Part shown: piece after piece, positions 24,001-34,864 of the stretch | Layout of the letters: each line of letters begins with the position of its first letter | How positions within the stretch are numbered: position 1 is the stretch's first letter | Origin: Desmodus rotundus | Taxonomy: Eukaryota; Chordata; Mammalia; Chiroptera; Phyllostomidae | DNA: 64,000 nt | Direction: 5' to 3' | Assembly (NCBI RefSeq): GCF_022682495.2 | Contig: NC_071390.1 | Location: 151,318,583-151,382,582, forward strand | Position numbers and translations under genes: made by a program | The notes under the pieces: model-generated | What the model was told of the DNA's origin: nothing | The model's database searches: none | What the model saw: only the letters and a program-made list of their open reading frames with translations

Positions 24001-27000
24001 GGCGGCTGTGGCGCAGGTTTTTAACTGCCCAGAACCTCAAGGAGGTTCCCTCCTCCCTGTGCTCCGCGCCCCACGTACTCGTGCAGGGCAGTGGAGCAAA
24101 AAGTCTGTAAGCCCCGCTTTCGGGAATCTTTCTCCCAGGTGGGTGGAGGGGACAGACAGATGCAGTTAAAATTATTTGAAATTAGTCTGTTATTGTAGAG
24201 TGTTCTTATAATGTCTTGGTGAGTTTTGGGTCCAGTGTTCTTTGAAAACATATTCACAATAAAGTGTTTTTCTGAAGATTGTTTTTCAGCAAGGGACAAC
24301 AAAGCTCAGTGTAGAAAAGAACAAAACTTCCATTACAAGTGACATTGGTATGCAGTTTTTTGACCCAAGGACTCAAAATATTTTATTCAGCACAGACTAT
24401 GAAACTCATGAGTTTCATTTGCCAAGTGGAGTGAAAAGTCTGAATGTCCAAAAAGCATCTACGGAAAGGGTATGATTTATTTTCTTTGCTTTATTAATGG
24501 GAGGGAATTACTGTCTAATGCAGCTATTTTCAACCTTTTCATCTCATGGCACACAAAAACTAATTATTGAAATTAAGCAGCACACCAAAAAGATATATTT
24601 TTTGCCAGTCTGACAGAAAATATAGGCATACCTTTGATTCAGTCACACGGGATGGTTTTGGTCGTGTTGGCTGTTGTCATTTTTTTATTTGACGACTTGA
24701 GGGAAAAGAAGTCAGTGCCCCTGACTAAATCAGGTATTGCATGCTTTTAAAATTCTTGTGGCGCTCCAGTTGAAAATTGCTGGTCTAAATGTACAGAGTG
24801 GGAGGGGACTTTTACTGTTTCATAGTGGCTCGAAAGAAACTCCAGAACAGTGGAAAGGATGAGTTCTAGATGCGCCGTTACCTCGCTTGCGTGGTCGTTA
24901 TCAAGTCCTCTCTTTCCCTAGCGTCTGTAAATCATGAATAAAAACATTCGCCCTGCGTGTTTCCTGGGTGAAACTCCTATTCCTCTATCTCTGATAGTAA
25001 TTCTCACTTTAATTTAGAAACTCTTTTCACTACTTTTTTTTTAATTTTCAGATTACCAGCAATGCTACTAGTGATTTAAATATAAAAGTCGATGGACGTG
25101 CTATAGTGCGTGGAAATGAAGGAGTGTTCATTATGGGAAAAACCATTGAATTTCACATGGGTGGCAACATGGAGTTAAAAGCAGTGAGTATTTTTAAAGA
25201 ATTTTAAGAGAATGATTAGATTCTTGGGTACATAAATCTGTATGTGAAACAGTGTGCAATTATTAAAAATGGTATTGTAGTATATTTTTTGATATGGAAA
25301 GATGTTCAAAATGGGTTGTGAAGTGAAAGTTACAAAATAATTTGTGAAATAACTCATTTTTATTTTGTGGAACATATGTATGTTTATAAAATCTGGAAGG
25401 GCATGCCACATGTCAACAATGGTTAGCTATGGGTAGCAGGATAACAGATGACTTCTATTTTTATTTTTATTTTATTTCTGCTTGCCTGTAATTTTCTTTT
25501 TAAAGAGTTTACATGATGATACCTGTATTATTTTAAAATACAAAAACAACAACAAAAAACTTTCAAAAGAGAATTCTGGAATACCAAAGTAAGAATACAT
25601 TCTGTGAAGTTGTTTCGTTTATTTTCAATTAAAGATTTTCATATCCCACCCCGGCTTGTGTGGGTCAGTGGATTGAGTGCCAGCCTACGAACCAAAGGGT
25701 CGCCAGTTCGATTCCCAGTCAGGGCACATGCCTGGGTTGCAGGCCCAGTTCCCAGTAGGGGGCACACAAGAGGCAACCACACATTGATGTTTCTCCCTCT
25801 CTCTTTCTACGTCCTGTCTCCTCTCTCTAAAAATAAATAAATAAAATATTTTAAAAAGATTTTTCATATCCCTTCCTGGATTTTATATCCAGTGATATGA
25901 AAATTAGCAAATGTATAAAATGTAATTTTATTTATATACCTGTTATTAAATTCTAAATGGAAAAGATTTTGCTTGTATTCTAGCTTTTGAAAAGTGAGAT
26001 TTTCTTTGTGCTTCACAGATTATATCTGAATTTTAATAGGTACGTGTTTCATGTAAGGGAGCCATGAGTCTAAGAAAGTTCTACCTGCTCATAATCCTGG
26101 TCAAAGTATGTTTATTCAGAGTGTCTTTTGGCACCTGCTATATGCTACTTAATTAAATCTAATTAATATTTTTTTTACCAAGCATTAATTACAAAAATGA
26201 ACTTAAACCAAAGGGCTTTTATATAATTCTTTCCTCTATTTAAATTTTACAGTTCTTAGAAAAAATACACTTTAAAAAATTAAGTCCTTTCACTTTCATA
26301 AACTGCTTTTCCTCCCTAAAGTACATATGTCAATCTCTAAATAAAAAAATTAACATAAAATTTGATTCTTGTCAGAAATTCAGTCGCAATACTTACCATT
26401 TTTTACATACACTGTAGTAAGAGACCGTTCTTCTGAGAAAATAGAGTTGGATGGTCCCAGGGCAGGGCAGCTGTTGTTCTCTACATTGGAAACTCAAAGA
26501 AGCAACAGACGGGATAGATTTGTACCTAGCCATTGGCAAGCTGCCTAAATCTTTCCTCTGTTCCTCCTGGAAATTCTACCTGTTGTTAATGTGACAAATA
26601 TTAAAATACTTTGAAATGCACTTATACACATATCAGTTTTTCCATAGTTAAATAAATAGAAGTCAGTATTGAAAAGATAATTTTCTTTGTGATTCAGTTA
26701 ATATTAGTGGTTATTTTTAAGTGTATAGCTAATCATTAGAGTTTTATCAAAGTGCTTTAAAAAAAACTGGTGTAGCAATGTAAAGAAAATAATATTAAAT
26801 GACCACAAGATGGCAGCGTTGGAACAAAATTGGAAAATTCATCACAATTCTATTTAGTCCATAAACTATCCTTCCTGGTCAATGGGCTATCTCCATTACT
26901 TCATAACCACCTTTTCTCATTGCTTTAAATGTCCGCTATAGGCTTGTGAGTCTCAGATTTGGAATTTCTGCTTTTATCTCTCCTTTGAACTAAGATTCAC

Positions 27001-28677
27001 ATATCCAACTATCTTCTTACCTTCCCCACTTTAATATTTAATAGGCATCTCAAACTCGGCAATACTAAAATCTTCATATCTTCCCTCCCCACACATTCAT
27101 GTCTCTCAGGGTTCCCAGGTGGTTCCTATCAGCCCATCATCAAAGCCTTCGGGCTCCGCTGCCACCACAGCCACCCACCACCGTGGTGTAAACCCCAGCA
27201 GTTTCCTGCCTGTGCTGCTGGAACAGCCTCCTAAGTGGTCCCTGCTTCCTCTTTCACCCCTGCAGTCAGTTCTCTGTACAGCATGCAGAGTGATCCTCTT
27301 TGAAAGGTCACATCACTTCCCTACTCAGAGCCCCCCAAATGGCTTCCCCTCCGGTTCAGAATGAAATCTGAAGTCCATTCACTGGCCTTACTCGTCTGGC
27401 CCCTACTTATTTCTTTGACTCATCCCTTAGCAGTCTACCCCCACACTCCCTCTGCTTCAGCCACACTGGCCTCCTGCTTGTTCCTGAGCCCCAGGCACAT
27501 CTTCACCGTGGCGCCTTGGGGTGTGCCGTTTCCTCTGCCCAGAGTGCCCTTCCCTGGTCCCCACGTGGCTTTCTCCTTCACGGGACCCAGTTTCTGTGGG
27601 ACAGGGGCCTTATCAGAGAGGCCTTCCCTGACCACGCTGTGTAAAGTAGAGCCCCCGCCTGGGCACCCGCTCTCTACTTGCCCTGACTTACTTTCTCCGA
27701 TGATGCCCGGTTGTGTTCCTGTGCAGGTATATATTATCTGCCCCCGCGCCCACTTAAATGTCAGCGATTGAAGACTTGGGCTTTGCCTGTCTGTTGACTG
27801 CTGTGCCCCAGCACCTAGAATAAATAGTGTCTACCATGTAGTAGACATTTCATAATTATTTGTTGCACAAATGTAAGGAAAAGGAAAAAGAGGAAAGAAG
27901 GGAGAGAGAGGCTTCGGAGCGCCTACAAAGAAAGGGCCTGCAGTTCAAGGATGTTCCTGGCCCAGCGGGACTGCGGAGGGGACCCTGCGGGCAGTTTCCG
28001 AGGAGGAGTGCCTGGTCTTCGGAATGCCCTGGTTTGAATCTTCATTCATGGTGTTGCAAAAGCACTGGAAATTAAAGTTAATTGTCTCTGGAAGAAAATG
28101 TTTTTTCTTACCATCATCAGAAACTTATCAATCAGTAACTTTGTTAACACTCTCTTACACAGTAAATAAAAGGGTCTGAGACTTTATCAATAATAATAGC
28201 CATATTATGCACTTAGGAATTTTGATGTGATTTTAGCTAACTCACAGGAGAAGGAAACTGTTACAAGTGTATTGGTAAACATTATGAACTATTACTAAGA
28301 GGTGACTAATCTTGACATCAGTATTGTTTCCTTCGTCGTTGTTTTGGTTATGAGTTCACTCTTTCTTACTGCCTTCTTTTCTTGTTAATATTCCCGTAAG
28401 TTTTGTTTATTAAATTTGTTGTATTCACATTTGTGGAGGTAAACAACTTGTATTATTATTATTCTCCCAACAGGAAAACAGCATCATCCTCAATGGAACT
28501 GTGATGGTCAGCACGACCCGCCTGCCGAGCGCCTCCAGCGGGGACCAGTTTGCTGCGGGCGAGTGGGTGCGCTACAAGCTGTGCGTGTGCGCCGACGGCA
28601 CTCTCTTCAAAGTCCAGGTGACCTCCCAGAACACGGGCTGCCGGGTCTCAGACAGCCCCTGTGGAGACACCCGTTAA
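14623..28677 (+). CDS. SGCB: SGCB, beta-sarcoglycan (six coding exons joined)
   Basis: Beta-sarcoglycan is a type II glycoprotein of the sarcoglycan subcomplex (alpha, beta, gamma, delta) in the dystrophin-associated complex of muscle membrane. Loss in humans causes limb-girdle muscular dystrophy. Joining 14623-14658, 19992-20201, 23465-23650, 24278-24469, 25052-25183 and 28474-28677 gives 960 bases, 319 residues; human has 318. Every junction is GT-AG in phase 0. The N-terminus has nine alanines (residues 2-10) and a cytoplasmic basic segment. One membrane helix lies at about 66-91, followed by the extracellular part. Three N-glycosylation sequons (Asn159 NKT, Asn212 NAT, Asn259 NGT) match the human sites, and the C-terminal cysteine cluster is at 289, 291, 308 and 315. 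Residue 82 in the helix is Thr where I recall Ile in human. No damage is seen. Confidence 0.97.
15327..15387. repeat. AT-rich palindrome with 21-bp perfect arms
   Basis: The arms 15327-15347 and 15367-15387 (left arm starts aaatgcaagagaatatat) are exact inverse complements around a 19-base AT-only-plus-one-G spacer. A second hairpin follows at once, with 10-bp arms 15387-15396 and 15403-15412 around a 6-base loop. The structure could extrude as a cruciform. I do not recognise the sequence as a named transposon. Confidence 0.85.
16500..17170 (+). repeat. L2 LINE fragment
   Basis: L2 motifs in sense order: 'ccctaaagataaagtccatt', 'cttacgtccattcatttact', 'catgctgttccctctgcctg', 'gattcaagattcaactgaaa'. 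It lies in SGCB intron 1 and is non-functional. Confidence 0.75.
18370..18960 (+). repeat. L2 LINE fragment
   Basis: Sense L2-like sequence: 'ttccaatgactcccaaataa', 'acaagctgcccttcttttcc', 'ttgccagaccccaccagccc', and an end like 'aaatgcccactcagtaaatg'. It is strongly diverged. Minus-strand open frames across it are incidental. Confidence 0.55.
19046..19402. mobile_element. hAT-Charlie-like DNA transposon remnant
   Basis: The left end reads 'cagggtctcggactttttgg' and the right end 'tactttaaaaactg', a degenerate inverse pair of the type seen in Charlie-like hAT elements. Internal text 'gaggatccctaagagcttct' and 'accatattagaaattaaaac' supports an old non-autonomous copy. Flanking 8-bp duplications are not recognisable. 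Confidence 0.6.
19519..19650 (+). repeat. LINE-1 3' end fragment
   Basis: A short 5'-truncated L1-type 3' end: 'acccatggacaaagacaaag', a G-rich stretch, 'agacaactgtacttgaaaca', then 'ataaaaaatattaaaa'. The G-rich plus 'acaactgta' pattern is shared with the half-LINE at 43.2-45.2 kb. Confidence 0.65.
19992..20201 (+). CDS. SGCB: SGCB coding exon 2
   Basis: A 210-base exon, the same length as in human, coding residues 13-82. It follows 'ctttgttttag' and ends before GTGAGT. It carries the conserved cytoplasmic segment (for example KKSMREKAVE and GYIPIDEDRLHKTG) and most of the membrane helix. An in-frame stop 30 bases into the intron would truncate a retained-intron product. Confidence 0.96.
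21050..23090 (+). repeat. Ancient L1-related (HAL1-like) LINE relic in SGCB intron 2
   Basis: Pieces such as 'agactttctagacatgaaca', 'ggaggatgtgctctactgaa' and 'aagcagcactggaaactaga' resemble the post-ORF1 and 3' region of ancient half-LINE (HAL1) or L1 elements in sense orientation. It is heavily mutated, with only short open frames. A GATA-type microsatellite (about 22002-22047) lies inside it. Family and limits are tentative. Confidence 0.45.
22002..22047 (+). repeat. (GATA)n microsatellite
   Basis: An imperfect run of gata and gtag units follows 'agaactagatagatag'. It is intronic to SGCB and likely length-polymorphic. Confidence 0.75.
23465..23650 (+). CDS. SGCB: SGCB coding exon 3
   Basis: A 186-base exon, the same as human, coding residues 83-144. 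It begins ITLVIWAVIRIGPNG, completing the membrane helix and opening the extracellular part. The acceptor is cccttttcag and the donor gtgagt. Residue 98 is a conserved extracellular cysteine. Confidence 0.96.
24278..24469 (+). CDS. SGCB: SGCB coding exon 4
   Basis: A 192-base exon coding residues 145-208, beginning IVFQQGTTKLSVEKNKT and ending KASTER before gtatga. It contains the first N-glycosylation sequon (Asn159). The acceptor 'gtttttctgaag' is slightly weak but gives the conserved protein exactly. Confidence 0.95.
24521..24782. mobile_element. Non-autonomous hAT transposon with 8-bp duplication
   Basis: The ends are 'cagctattttcaaccttttc' and 'gttgaaaattgctg', inverse complements in hAT style (CAG...CTG). 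The flanks gtctaatg (24513-24520) and gtctaaat (24783-24790) form an imperfect 8-bp target duplication, the hAT hallmark. It is 262 bp long with no transposase. Inside, 'ctcatggcacacaaaaacta' and 'gtgttggctgttgtcatttt' fit a widespread small hAT family. It lies 51 bases after SGCB exon 4. Confidence 0.85.
25052..25183 (+). CDS. SGCB: SGCB coding exon 5
   Basis: A 132-base exon coding residues 209-252, beginning ITSNATSDLNIKVDG and ending GGNMELKA. It has a strong acceptor (tttttaattttcag) and a GTGAGT donor. It holds the second sequon (Asn212). Confidence 0.96.
25648..25854 (+). mobile_element. VES SINE
   Basis: Head 'ccccggcttgtgtgggtcag', B-box-like 'gttcgattcccagtcagggc', body 'caaccacacattgatgtttc' and tail 'aaaataaataaataaaatat'. 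The target duplication aaagattttcatatccc is at 25631-25647 and recurs at 25855-25872 with one extra T. It lies in SGCB intron 5 and is fairly young by the quality of the duplication. Confidence 0.95.
27050..27870 (+). repeat. L2 LINE 3' region
   Basis: A long sense L2 stretch: 'agcagtctacccccacactc', 'cagccacactggcctcctgc', 'gaggccttccctgaccacgc', 'tgccccagcacctagaataa', ending 'agtagacatttcataattat'. It explains the 136-codon frame at 27361. It lies in SGCB intron 5. Confidence 0.85.
28474..28677 (+). CDS. SGCB: SGCB coding exon 6 (terminal)
   Basis: A 204-base terminal exon coding residues 253-319 plus TAA (28675-28677). It begins ENSIILNGTVMVSTTRLP after 'ctcccaacag', contains sequon Asn259 and the cysteine cluster at 289, 291, 308 and 315, and ends SPCGDTR. 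The cysteines are needed for disulphides in sarcoglycans and are all kept. Confidence 0.96.
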   Translation, partial: ENSIILNGTVMVSTTRLPSASSGDQFAAGEWVRYKLCVCADGTLFKVQVTSQNTGCRVSDSPCGDTR

Positions 28678-29309
28678 AGGGCCAGAGAGGTCCTCGGCGT
28701 GTTCATGTCGTGACTGGACTTTTGTAAGAGTATGCATGCGATTATGTTTTTACCGAGTCTGTGATAACTGGTGATTATTTCATCTGCAGAGCACTACTGC
28801 ACCTATTACATGATCTCCATACTTAAAATATTCTCAGAAAGCCTAAACTCGCGTACCTTTCATCGAGTTGCACTGATCTTCAAGTTATAGTTTGCCAAGA
28901 TAATTATCAGAAGGGAATCAAAATTAATCTTTTAAAAAGTGTTCTTAAAATTCCACCATTTCTTGAGCAAAAGGGCTGGAGCAGTGGTTCGGCCTCACTG
29001 TAAACCAGCCGTCGGTACCCAGTGGGCGTAGGCGCACTCCCCACGTTTAACAGGTACACCGTCAGTATGTGTTACACACTCTGTGTTTCGGTTTCTAAGG
29101 GGAAAGACAGGTTTGTAGCGCATTGACTTTCAGCCGTATTCTCTCACGCAAGTGAAGTCATTAAAGAACTTCACGGATGTGCGATAGGAAGAAACTGTGG
29201 TTCCTTAGCTTTGCACTAGGATGAAATACTCTAACAGAATGTTTACGTGGTAAATATTAATAAATGTTAAGTGTTCACAGTGTGGCAGGAGTTAAAAGAC
29301 CATCCCAGC

Positions 29310-29570
29310 TTTAACGTTCCGACAGTGAGGATAGCTGTCACTTGCTAAGCGTCTGAGACACCCTCGGCATTGTCCTAGGCATCGCGTGTGGTGGCCGTCA
29401 TTCTCTCCAGAGCTCTGCAAGTAGGCGTCCTTAGCCCAGTTGTACCATTAGCCAACAGAGGGTCAGAAAGTTAAGAAACTTGCCTGATGTCACATAGAAA
29501 ATAGCGGAGTTGGGATTCAAACCTAGATGTACCTGCCTCCAAACACCTTGTTATTTTCACTATCTGCAGT
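29310..29570 (+). repeat. MIR fragment in the SGCB 3' UTR
   Basis: MIRb-type sequence: 'cacttgctaagcgtctgaga', 'ttgtcctaggcatcgcgtgt', 'agttaagaaacttgcctgat', 'gttgggattcaaacctagat'. Confidence 0.7.
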
Positions 29571-31644
29571 AGTTTTAATTATTTAAAACTGTACGAGATC
29601 AACAAAGACTAATTTAAATTTGCAGATAAGAATCAAACAAAGTAGGTATGCATACTCTAGTTAAAAAACTCAATCAATCTCGTGTCAAAAAAAAAAGTGG
29701 CCTATCCCTGTCAGATTTTAAACTATCCTAAGCCAATTCCAAAACTATATCAGACATAGGGAGGTCAAATGGGCCTAGTGATGCATTAACCCGTTTCTGA
29801 CTGATGGGCGTGCTCACTGGCATACCTCAGCTGGGGGAAAGAGTTGCCCAAATATTTACACCCTCAGCCCTCAGGACAACACAGTGAGAGGTGGGGAGCC
29901 CGTGGCCCCAGGCAAGTCCGCTGGCCAGGAATGGCCTGGTGGGTTCACCCCGGCGTGCGCCATAAAAATGCTACCTTTTTAACCATGCCATGCCTTGAGA
30001 ACAGTTGGGAAGCACCGGACTAAAAGGGTGCTCGTGCAGAAAGTAACACAAGTAATTTTTGAGTATGAGAATTGATCTCTCTGCTGTGATGTCACCATCC
30101 CATTGTAATGATTTGCCACCCTCCAATCAGTGATTTTCAGCGTCTTTTGTACTGACTTGAAGGAACACTCTGGTGTTATAGGACAGGCACGGTGTCAGGG
30201 ACAGACTGCAGAGCGGTTTGCCGTGGGAAGCGGTGTGGTCGAGCGCGTGCCCAGCCTGCACTCGGGCGGAACAGCTCCCTGTCGTGGTCGCCTGGAACTG
30301 TGCCGACGGGAGAGTCCAACACGCAGTTTGCATTCAGTGTGGCCACAGTGCTCTCTGACAGGAAAACCCAGAGCCTTAGGGGTCGCAAAGTGTTCTGAAG
30401 TGTACCAAGACGGAGACCAACGTGCTGAGTCATAAAGCGCCCTTTTTGCACGGAGACCGACGTGCAAAAGCGCCCTTTTTTAAATGAAGATGAGTGAAAT
30501 TGATGACCTCTGAGTGTTACTAGTTGCAGCGATATTCAGAACCTATTCTAATATATTCAGTATCATTTAATATCTGAATGATATTCAGAAAAAATTCATT
30601 GAAATTTTCTTTTAGATGTCCAGTATACTTTTAAATTTCACATTCGTTACTTGTCTGCTCTATTTAGATTTGTTTTGAATATTTCTTTATTTTTTACAAA
30701 AACTACAGAACACTATGTTACAACACATATTTATTGAATGTAATTCATGAAATAATCTATTTTTACTTCTCTTTGAGAGATACTTGTGTTCTTGATACAT
30801 TTCCAGTAAGTGCTTTTAACACGAGAGGATACTTTCACGTTTTCATAGAACTGATTGTTAGGGTAACAGATAAAGTATTTGAGGACACTTTGAAGTTCGT
30901 CTTTGCCTTTTCCCTGAAATGTAGACGTGGAAAATTCACAGGAAAGCAGACTGAGAACAAACCATCTATTTTACCTGTGACTTCTTCTGTGAAACAGTGA
31001 AGCTTCCACTACTCATTCTCACCACCAGGTGGTATTTTTCTACAGACTGAAATGTTAACCTTTCTCTCGGTGCCAGTCGTCCCTCCCCTACACTGAGCAC
31101 AGAGGTGATGAGCCACAGGCTGGGGGAGGTAGATGACAAAGACAGGATCCCAGGTGACGGGGGGCAGGCACACCCCTGTTTGAATCAGGGCGGCACTTTA
31201 GAAGTGGGTTACAGTGGTCACAGGGACACTTGAGATTAAAGCAAGATGCTTTAGCCACTGTCCAATGAGCATGTGGGAAAATGCAAAACAACACAGGTGG
31301 GGACTGCCGGCATATGGTCTGTAATACTGAAAATATAGCTGTTTGTATTCTTTGTACATTATAATAAAACAAGTTTTGTGCAGTAGCTCTGATGATCAAA
31401 GGTGGGAGTTCTACCCAGTTTCGAATGAGTGTTCTTAAGAGGGTAAGAATGTTCTGGTGCTAAATCTGCCAAAAAAAAGAGACCATTGATATGCCGATAA
31501 TTTTAGTAATCTTTTAAAAAGTGCTGAGGAGGCAAAGATTACAAATTATGTCATACAAAAATAAACCAATAAATCTGATACAGATGGCTAACTTGGAGTT
31601 TCAGTTAATTCAATTTGTAGTAACTATTAATGACCACTGTTTAC

Positions 31645-31650
31645 AATAAA
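31645..31650 (+). other. SGCB: Candidate SGCB distal poly(A) signal
   Basis: AATAAA in 'ttacaataaagattctttca', followed by the T-rich, GT-containing 'attgtttgctgttaattttt'. It is the last strong signal before the sequence changes character. Choice among the four signals is by distance and context only. Confidence 0.5.
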
Positions 31651-31668
31651 GATTCTTTCAATTGTTTG

Positions 31669-34366
31669 CTGTTAATTTTTTACTAAAATACGAGCAGGTT
31701 TTTATTTAATCATACAAAACATGATGGATTTAAATATAGCTTGAGAATGAGACACCATCAATATTAACGTAATCCCTCTGGAATTCTAGAGCTCAAATTT
31801 AGAACTTGTGCGTCCCTACCTACCCTCTGCACATTGCAGAAGGCCTTTCTCCCTCTGGTGGCCATTCTCTGGGCGTCCCAGGGAAATATGCACGCTGTCA
31901 CCGTGGCAAGAGGCCAGAGCCGGGTGGTGAAAGGGTGAACGTTTGCCACAAGGCAGGCTCCCTGGGCAGGTGGGTGGAGCCTCACAGGCTCAGGTCTAAC
32001 ATTCCCACCTGACTTGCTCCAGATAGAGCCCCATGTGGAAACTACCTAAAGATAAGGTATGCCTTAGAAACAGTGTTACCGCTGTGTTCTTTCCACATCT
32101 TACCAAAAACAGCCTCTCCTGTTTTTTTCTTCTAATTGTTCTCACTTACCTTCCTTTTACTTCCTGTTTCTTCTACTGCCTTCTTCCTCTGTCACTGACA
32201 CCCATATACACCCAGTATTTCCAATTGCTTCCTCATACTTCAGCTTGAATACGTCCATTGGAAGGATTATATTTTACCTGTTTTCAATTTCCCCATAAAA
32301 TTTTCCTGAAGTTCCGAGGGCTTCTTACCTAATACATGTAAGCTTATATGAGTATATATCATTTTTCTTTACTAGCTTTTACTTTAGAACATAAGTTTAT
32401 CACTACCTGTTTTGAACTCAAATGTATTAGTTAATGTATAGATCCCTTCAACTTAGAAAGAACCAGGTCAGTGAAAATCTTTAACTTACGTCCCCTTAAG
32501 AATAAGTATTTTTAACCCCATTTCTCTTCAATACTGCAAAGTAATGTACCTATGAATTACTGTGTTTTTGGTCTCTGATATTATTATGTTAACTTGGTGG
32601 TGTACAGTTGCATGTAAAATGATTGCAGCTTTCAATTATAGAAATGATATCTTTCCAGCAAGAAATTAATTCAATTTCTGGTATTGTGTAAGAGCCACAC
32701 TATAAAAATAGTCACTTCTGCACCCTGCAGGGCATCTTTGCAGTTCGTGGCTGTGTACCTGAATGTAGATGCCCTTCAGAACATGGAGGATTGGCCTTCT
32801 ATGAAAAGTCTAAAAACTACCTGGTAAATTTCATTATTCACTCCATTCATTCATCTGAACTTGATGGAAAATTTTTACATATCCAACATATCACATGGAA
32901 ATCATGGCCCGTACCTTCAAGGAGCTTACTGTCTTTGGGGAGTTAAAAAAAGACACAAAACAGAAACAGCAATGCAGGATAATGCTGATATTCTGTCAGA
33001 CTGAATGTTACTAAAATGCCTAATGTCAGTAATGCGTTCATCCATTCAGTAAGTATCTACTGAAAGATTTCTGAAAAGACAAAACAGAGGCTAAAGCCAG
33101 AAAAAAAGGGGAGGGCGGTCTTCAGGCCCTAGGATTTGAGTGGGTTGTGTAGGATGCGGACTGAGGAGAGGAAAGGGCGTAGAGCTTGGAAATGGAAATG
33201 AACTGACAACTGACGCGGGCATGGGGCACAGGCACGCAGTGCTGTGCGCAGCCTCCTCTCGCAGGGGCTCCCAGGGATTTACGTGGCCAGCAGGTCAGCC
33301 AGGTAATGCGAAGCCCCGAGGCCACCTGGAGGCGGCGTGTGCACTCCAGGCACTAAGGAGCCAGCCCTTCGAGGATTTTGGATGAGGGAATGAAAGGAGG
33401 AAACCAGTATTATGGGGAAATAACCCTTCGGAGTCTTGCAAGATGGGCCGGAAGAAGGAAGATCAAGAGGCCTAGTGATGAATTAAAATGGTGTCAGTAG
33501 AACAGATAGGAAGGGACAATTTGTTGCAAACCTACATACTGAATAATGTGCTTATTTGTATGCTCACTGGTTTTTTAATAGAATTTAGTCATTAAAACTA
33601 GTCACGAAAATTATTTAGTTTTTTAAAAAATTGTGTGTATATATTTAACCATTCAGATGTATAAATATTGTTTTAAAACTTAATTGCTTCTCAAAAATCC
33701 TTGGTGATAAAGGCACTTGATGTTTCATACATCGTATGACCTCTTCATGGTTCTGAGGCAGAGCGCCCTTCTACAACCATTTTATTTCTGTTGGGGATAT
33801 CTAAGTGATTTCCAAAGGGTTTGATAAGTCACGGAGACAAAGCTTGCCGTTCTTCTAGTCGTTAAAAAGAAAGCATAAAGAATCTCTTGTTGGAGTTGGA
33901 CTTCCCACCCACACAGTTCCACAGTTCAGTGCAGCTGGAGTCGCTCACGTAATAAACCGTGGTTGATTGCACTGTTGTGGCTGCTAGACTTTGCACTAAC
34001 GACCAGCAGGGAAGCAGAGACGTCTTTAGTATTGGTAGTTCCCCTCACTCCAAGGCAGACTGCAGCGTGAACGGGCCTGGAGAAGCAGACAGAGGTGAGG
34101 CCAAGTGAATACGTATTTTCTGAAAACCTGGGGGTTCTCTCTTTAGCATGTGACATAAACGTAATTTTATACTCCAGCTGTACCGTTTTTGGTAGCAACA
34201 CTTTAATGCCGTTCTAAGAAATCTCTAAGAAATCAAACATTCAGTTAAATTGGCAATCAAGGCAAGGTAATTTTCCTCAGTCTTAAATTGAAAAGTACAT
34301 TTTCTGCTTATTTGCTGTTTTTACACAAGTTATAATAAATAAGTCGATTCATTTTCCTTCCTCCAG
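31669..34366. other. SGCB-LRRC66 interval
   Basis: The promoter and a probable 5' non-coding exon of LRRC66 should lie in or near this interval, because an acceptor-like CAG sits just before its start codon; I cannot place them. The interval contains the exon-like segment at 32731-32823 and MIR/L2-like pieces near 32880-33080. The rest is unremarkable. Confidence 0.5.
32731..32823 (+). other. Exon-like 93-base segment, unassigned
   Basis: The segment is preceded by 'cttctgcaccctgcag', a plausible acceptor, and followed by gtaaat, a plausible donor. It is 93 bases long and open in frame 1, beginning GIFAVRGCVPECRCPSE. I do not recognise the peptide. It could be an alternative exon, a decayed exon or chance; phase 0 on both sides would allow splicing from any SGCB exon. 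Confidence 0.25.
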
Positions 34367-34371
34367 GCATT

Positions 34372-34864
34372 ATGAACAACCTGTGTTTCAGAGTCATTAC
34401 CGTGGCTGTAGGTCTTTATTTTACTGGAGCGATGACAAACCCACCAAGAAAACACAGTATTGTTTCCAATGCTGCTTGCCAGTGGGATGGCTGCCTCCTG
34501 ACAAATTGTTCCTTTACGGGAAAGCATGATATACCTGGTGACGTGTCACAGACAGCAGCCACAGTGGATGTGAGTTCCAATTTCCTTAGGGTTCTCTTAC
34601 AATCTCCCATGGACAAAGAACAGAATATTAAAAATCTGGACCTCAGTAACAATCTCATAGCAACAATAACCTTGAGCTCTCTTGCACATTTACGCGCTTT
34701 GGAAATAATAAACCTCAGCCACAACGCCATCCACTCCATCTCATTGGATCTACCCTGTCCTAAGTCCTCCCAGGCGAAATGCCCCAGAAGCAGCTGGAGA
34801 AACGGGCTTCCGTATCTAAAGTTGCTAATTCTTCAAGGAAATAAACTCAGTGACGTTCCCAAGG
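34372..34864 (+). CDS. LRRC66: LRRC66 coding exon 1
   Basis: The ATG at 34372-34374 lies six bases after an acceptor-like 'ccttcctccag', so a non-coding exon probably precedes it. The exon codes residues 1-164 plus one base of a split Gly codon and ends before gtaagt. It starts MNNLCFRVITVAVGLYF, a hydrophobic signal peptide, and carries the N-cap and first three leucine-rich repeats. Confidence 0.93.

Larger units (their letters stand above)
28678..31668 (+). other. SGCB: SGCB 3' UTR (candidate extent)
   Basis: Human SGCB has a 3' UTR of several kb, and no other gene intervenes here. Poly(A) signals AATAAA occur at 29259-29264, 31363-31368, 31568-31573 and 31645-31650; the last, followed by a T/G-rich stretch, fits a 3-kb UTR best. 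The segment includes a MIR (about 29310-29570) and a short near-duplicate block at about 30409-30483. The end point is inferred. Confidence 0.6.

Noticed and set aside
27361..27771. 136-codon plus-strand frame in SGCB intron 5
   Set aside because: It coincides with a sense L2 3' region.
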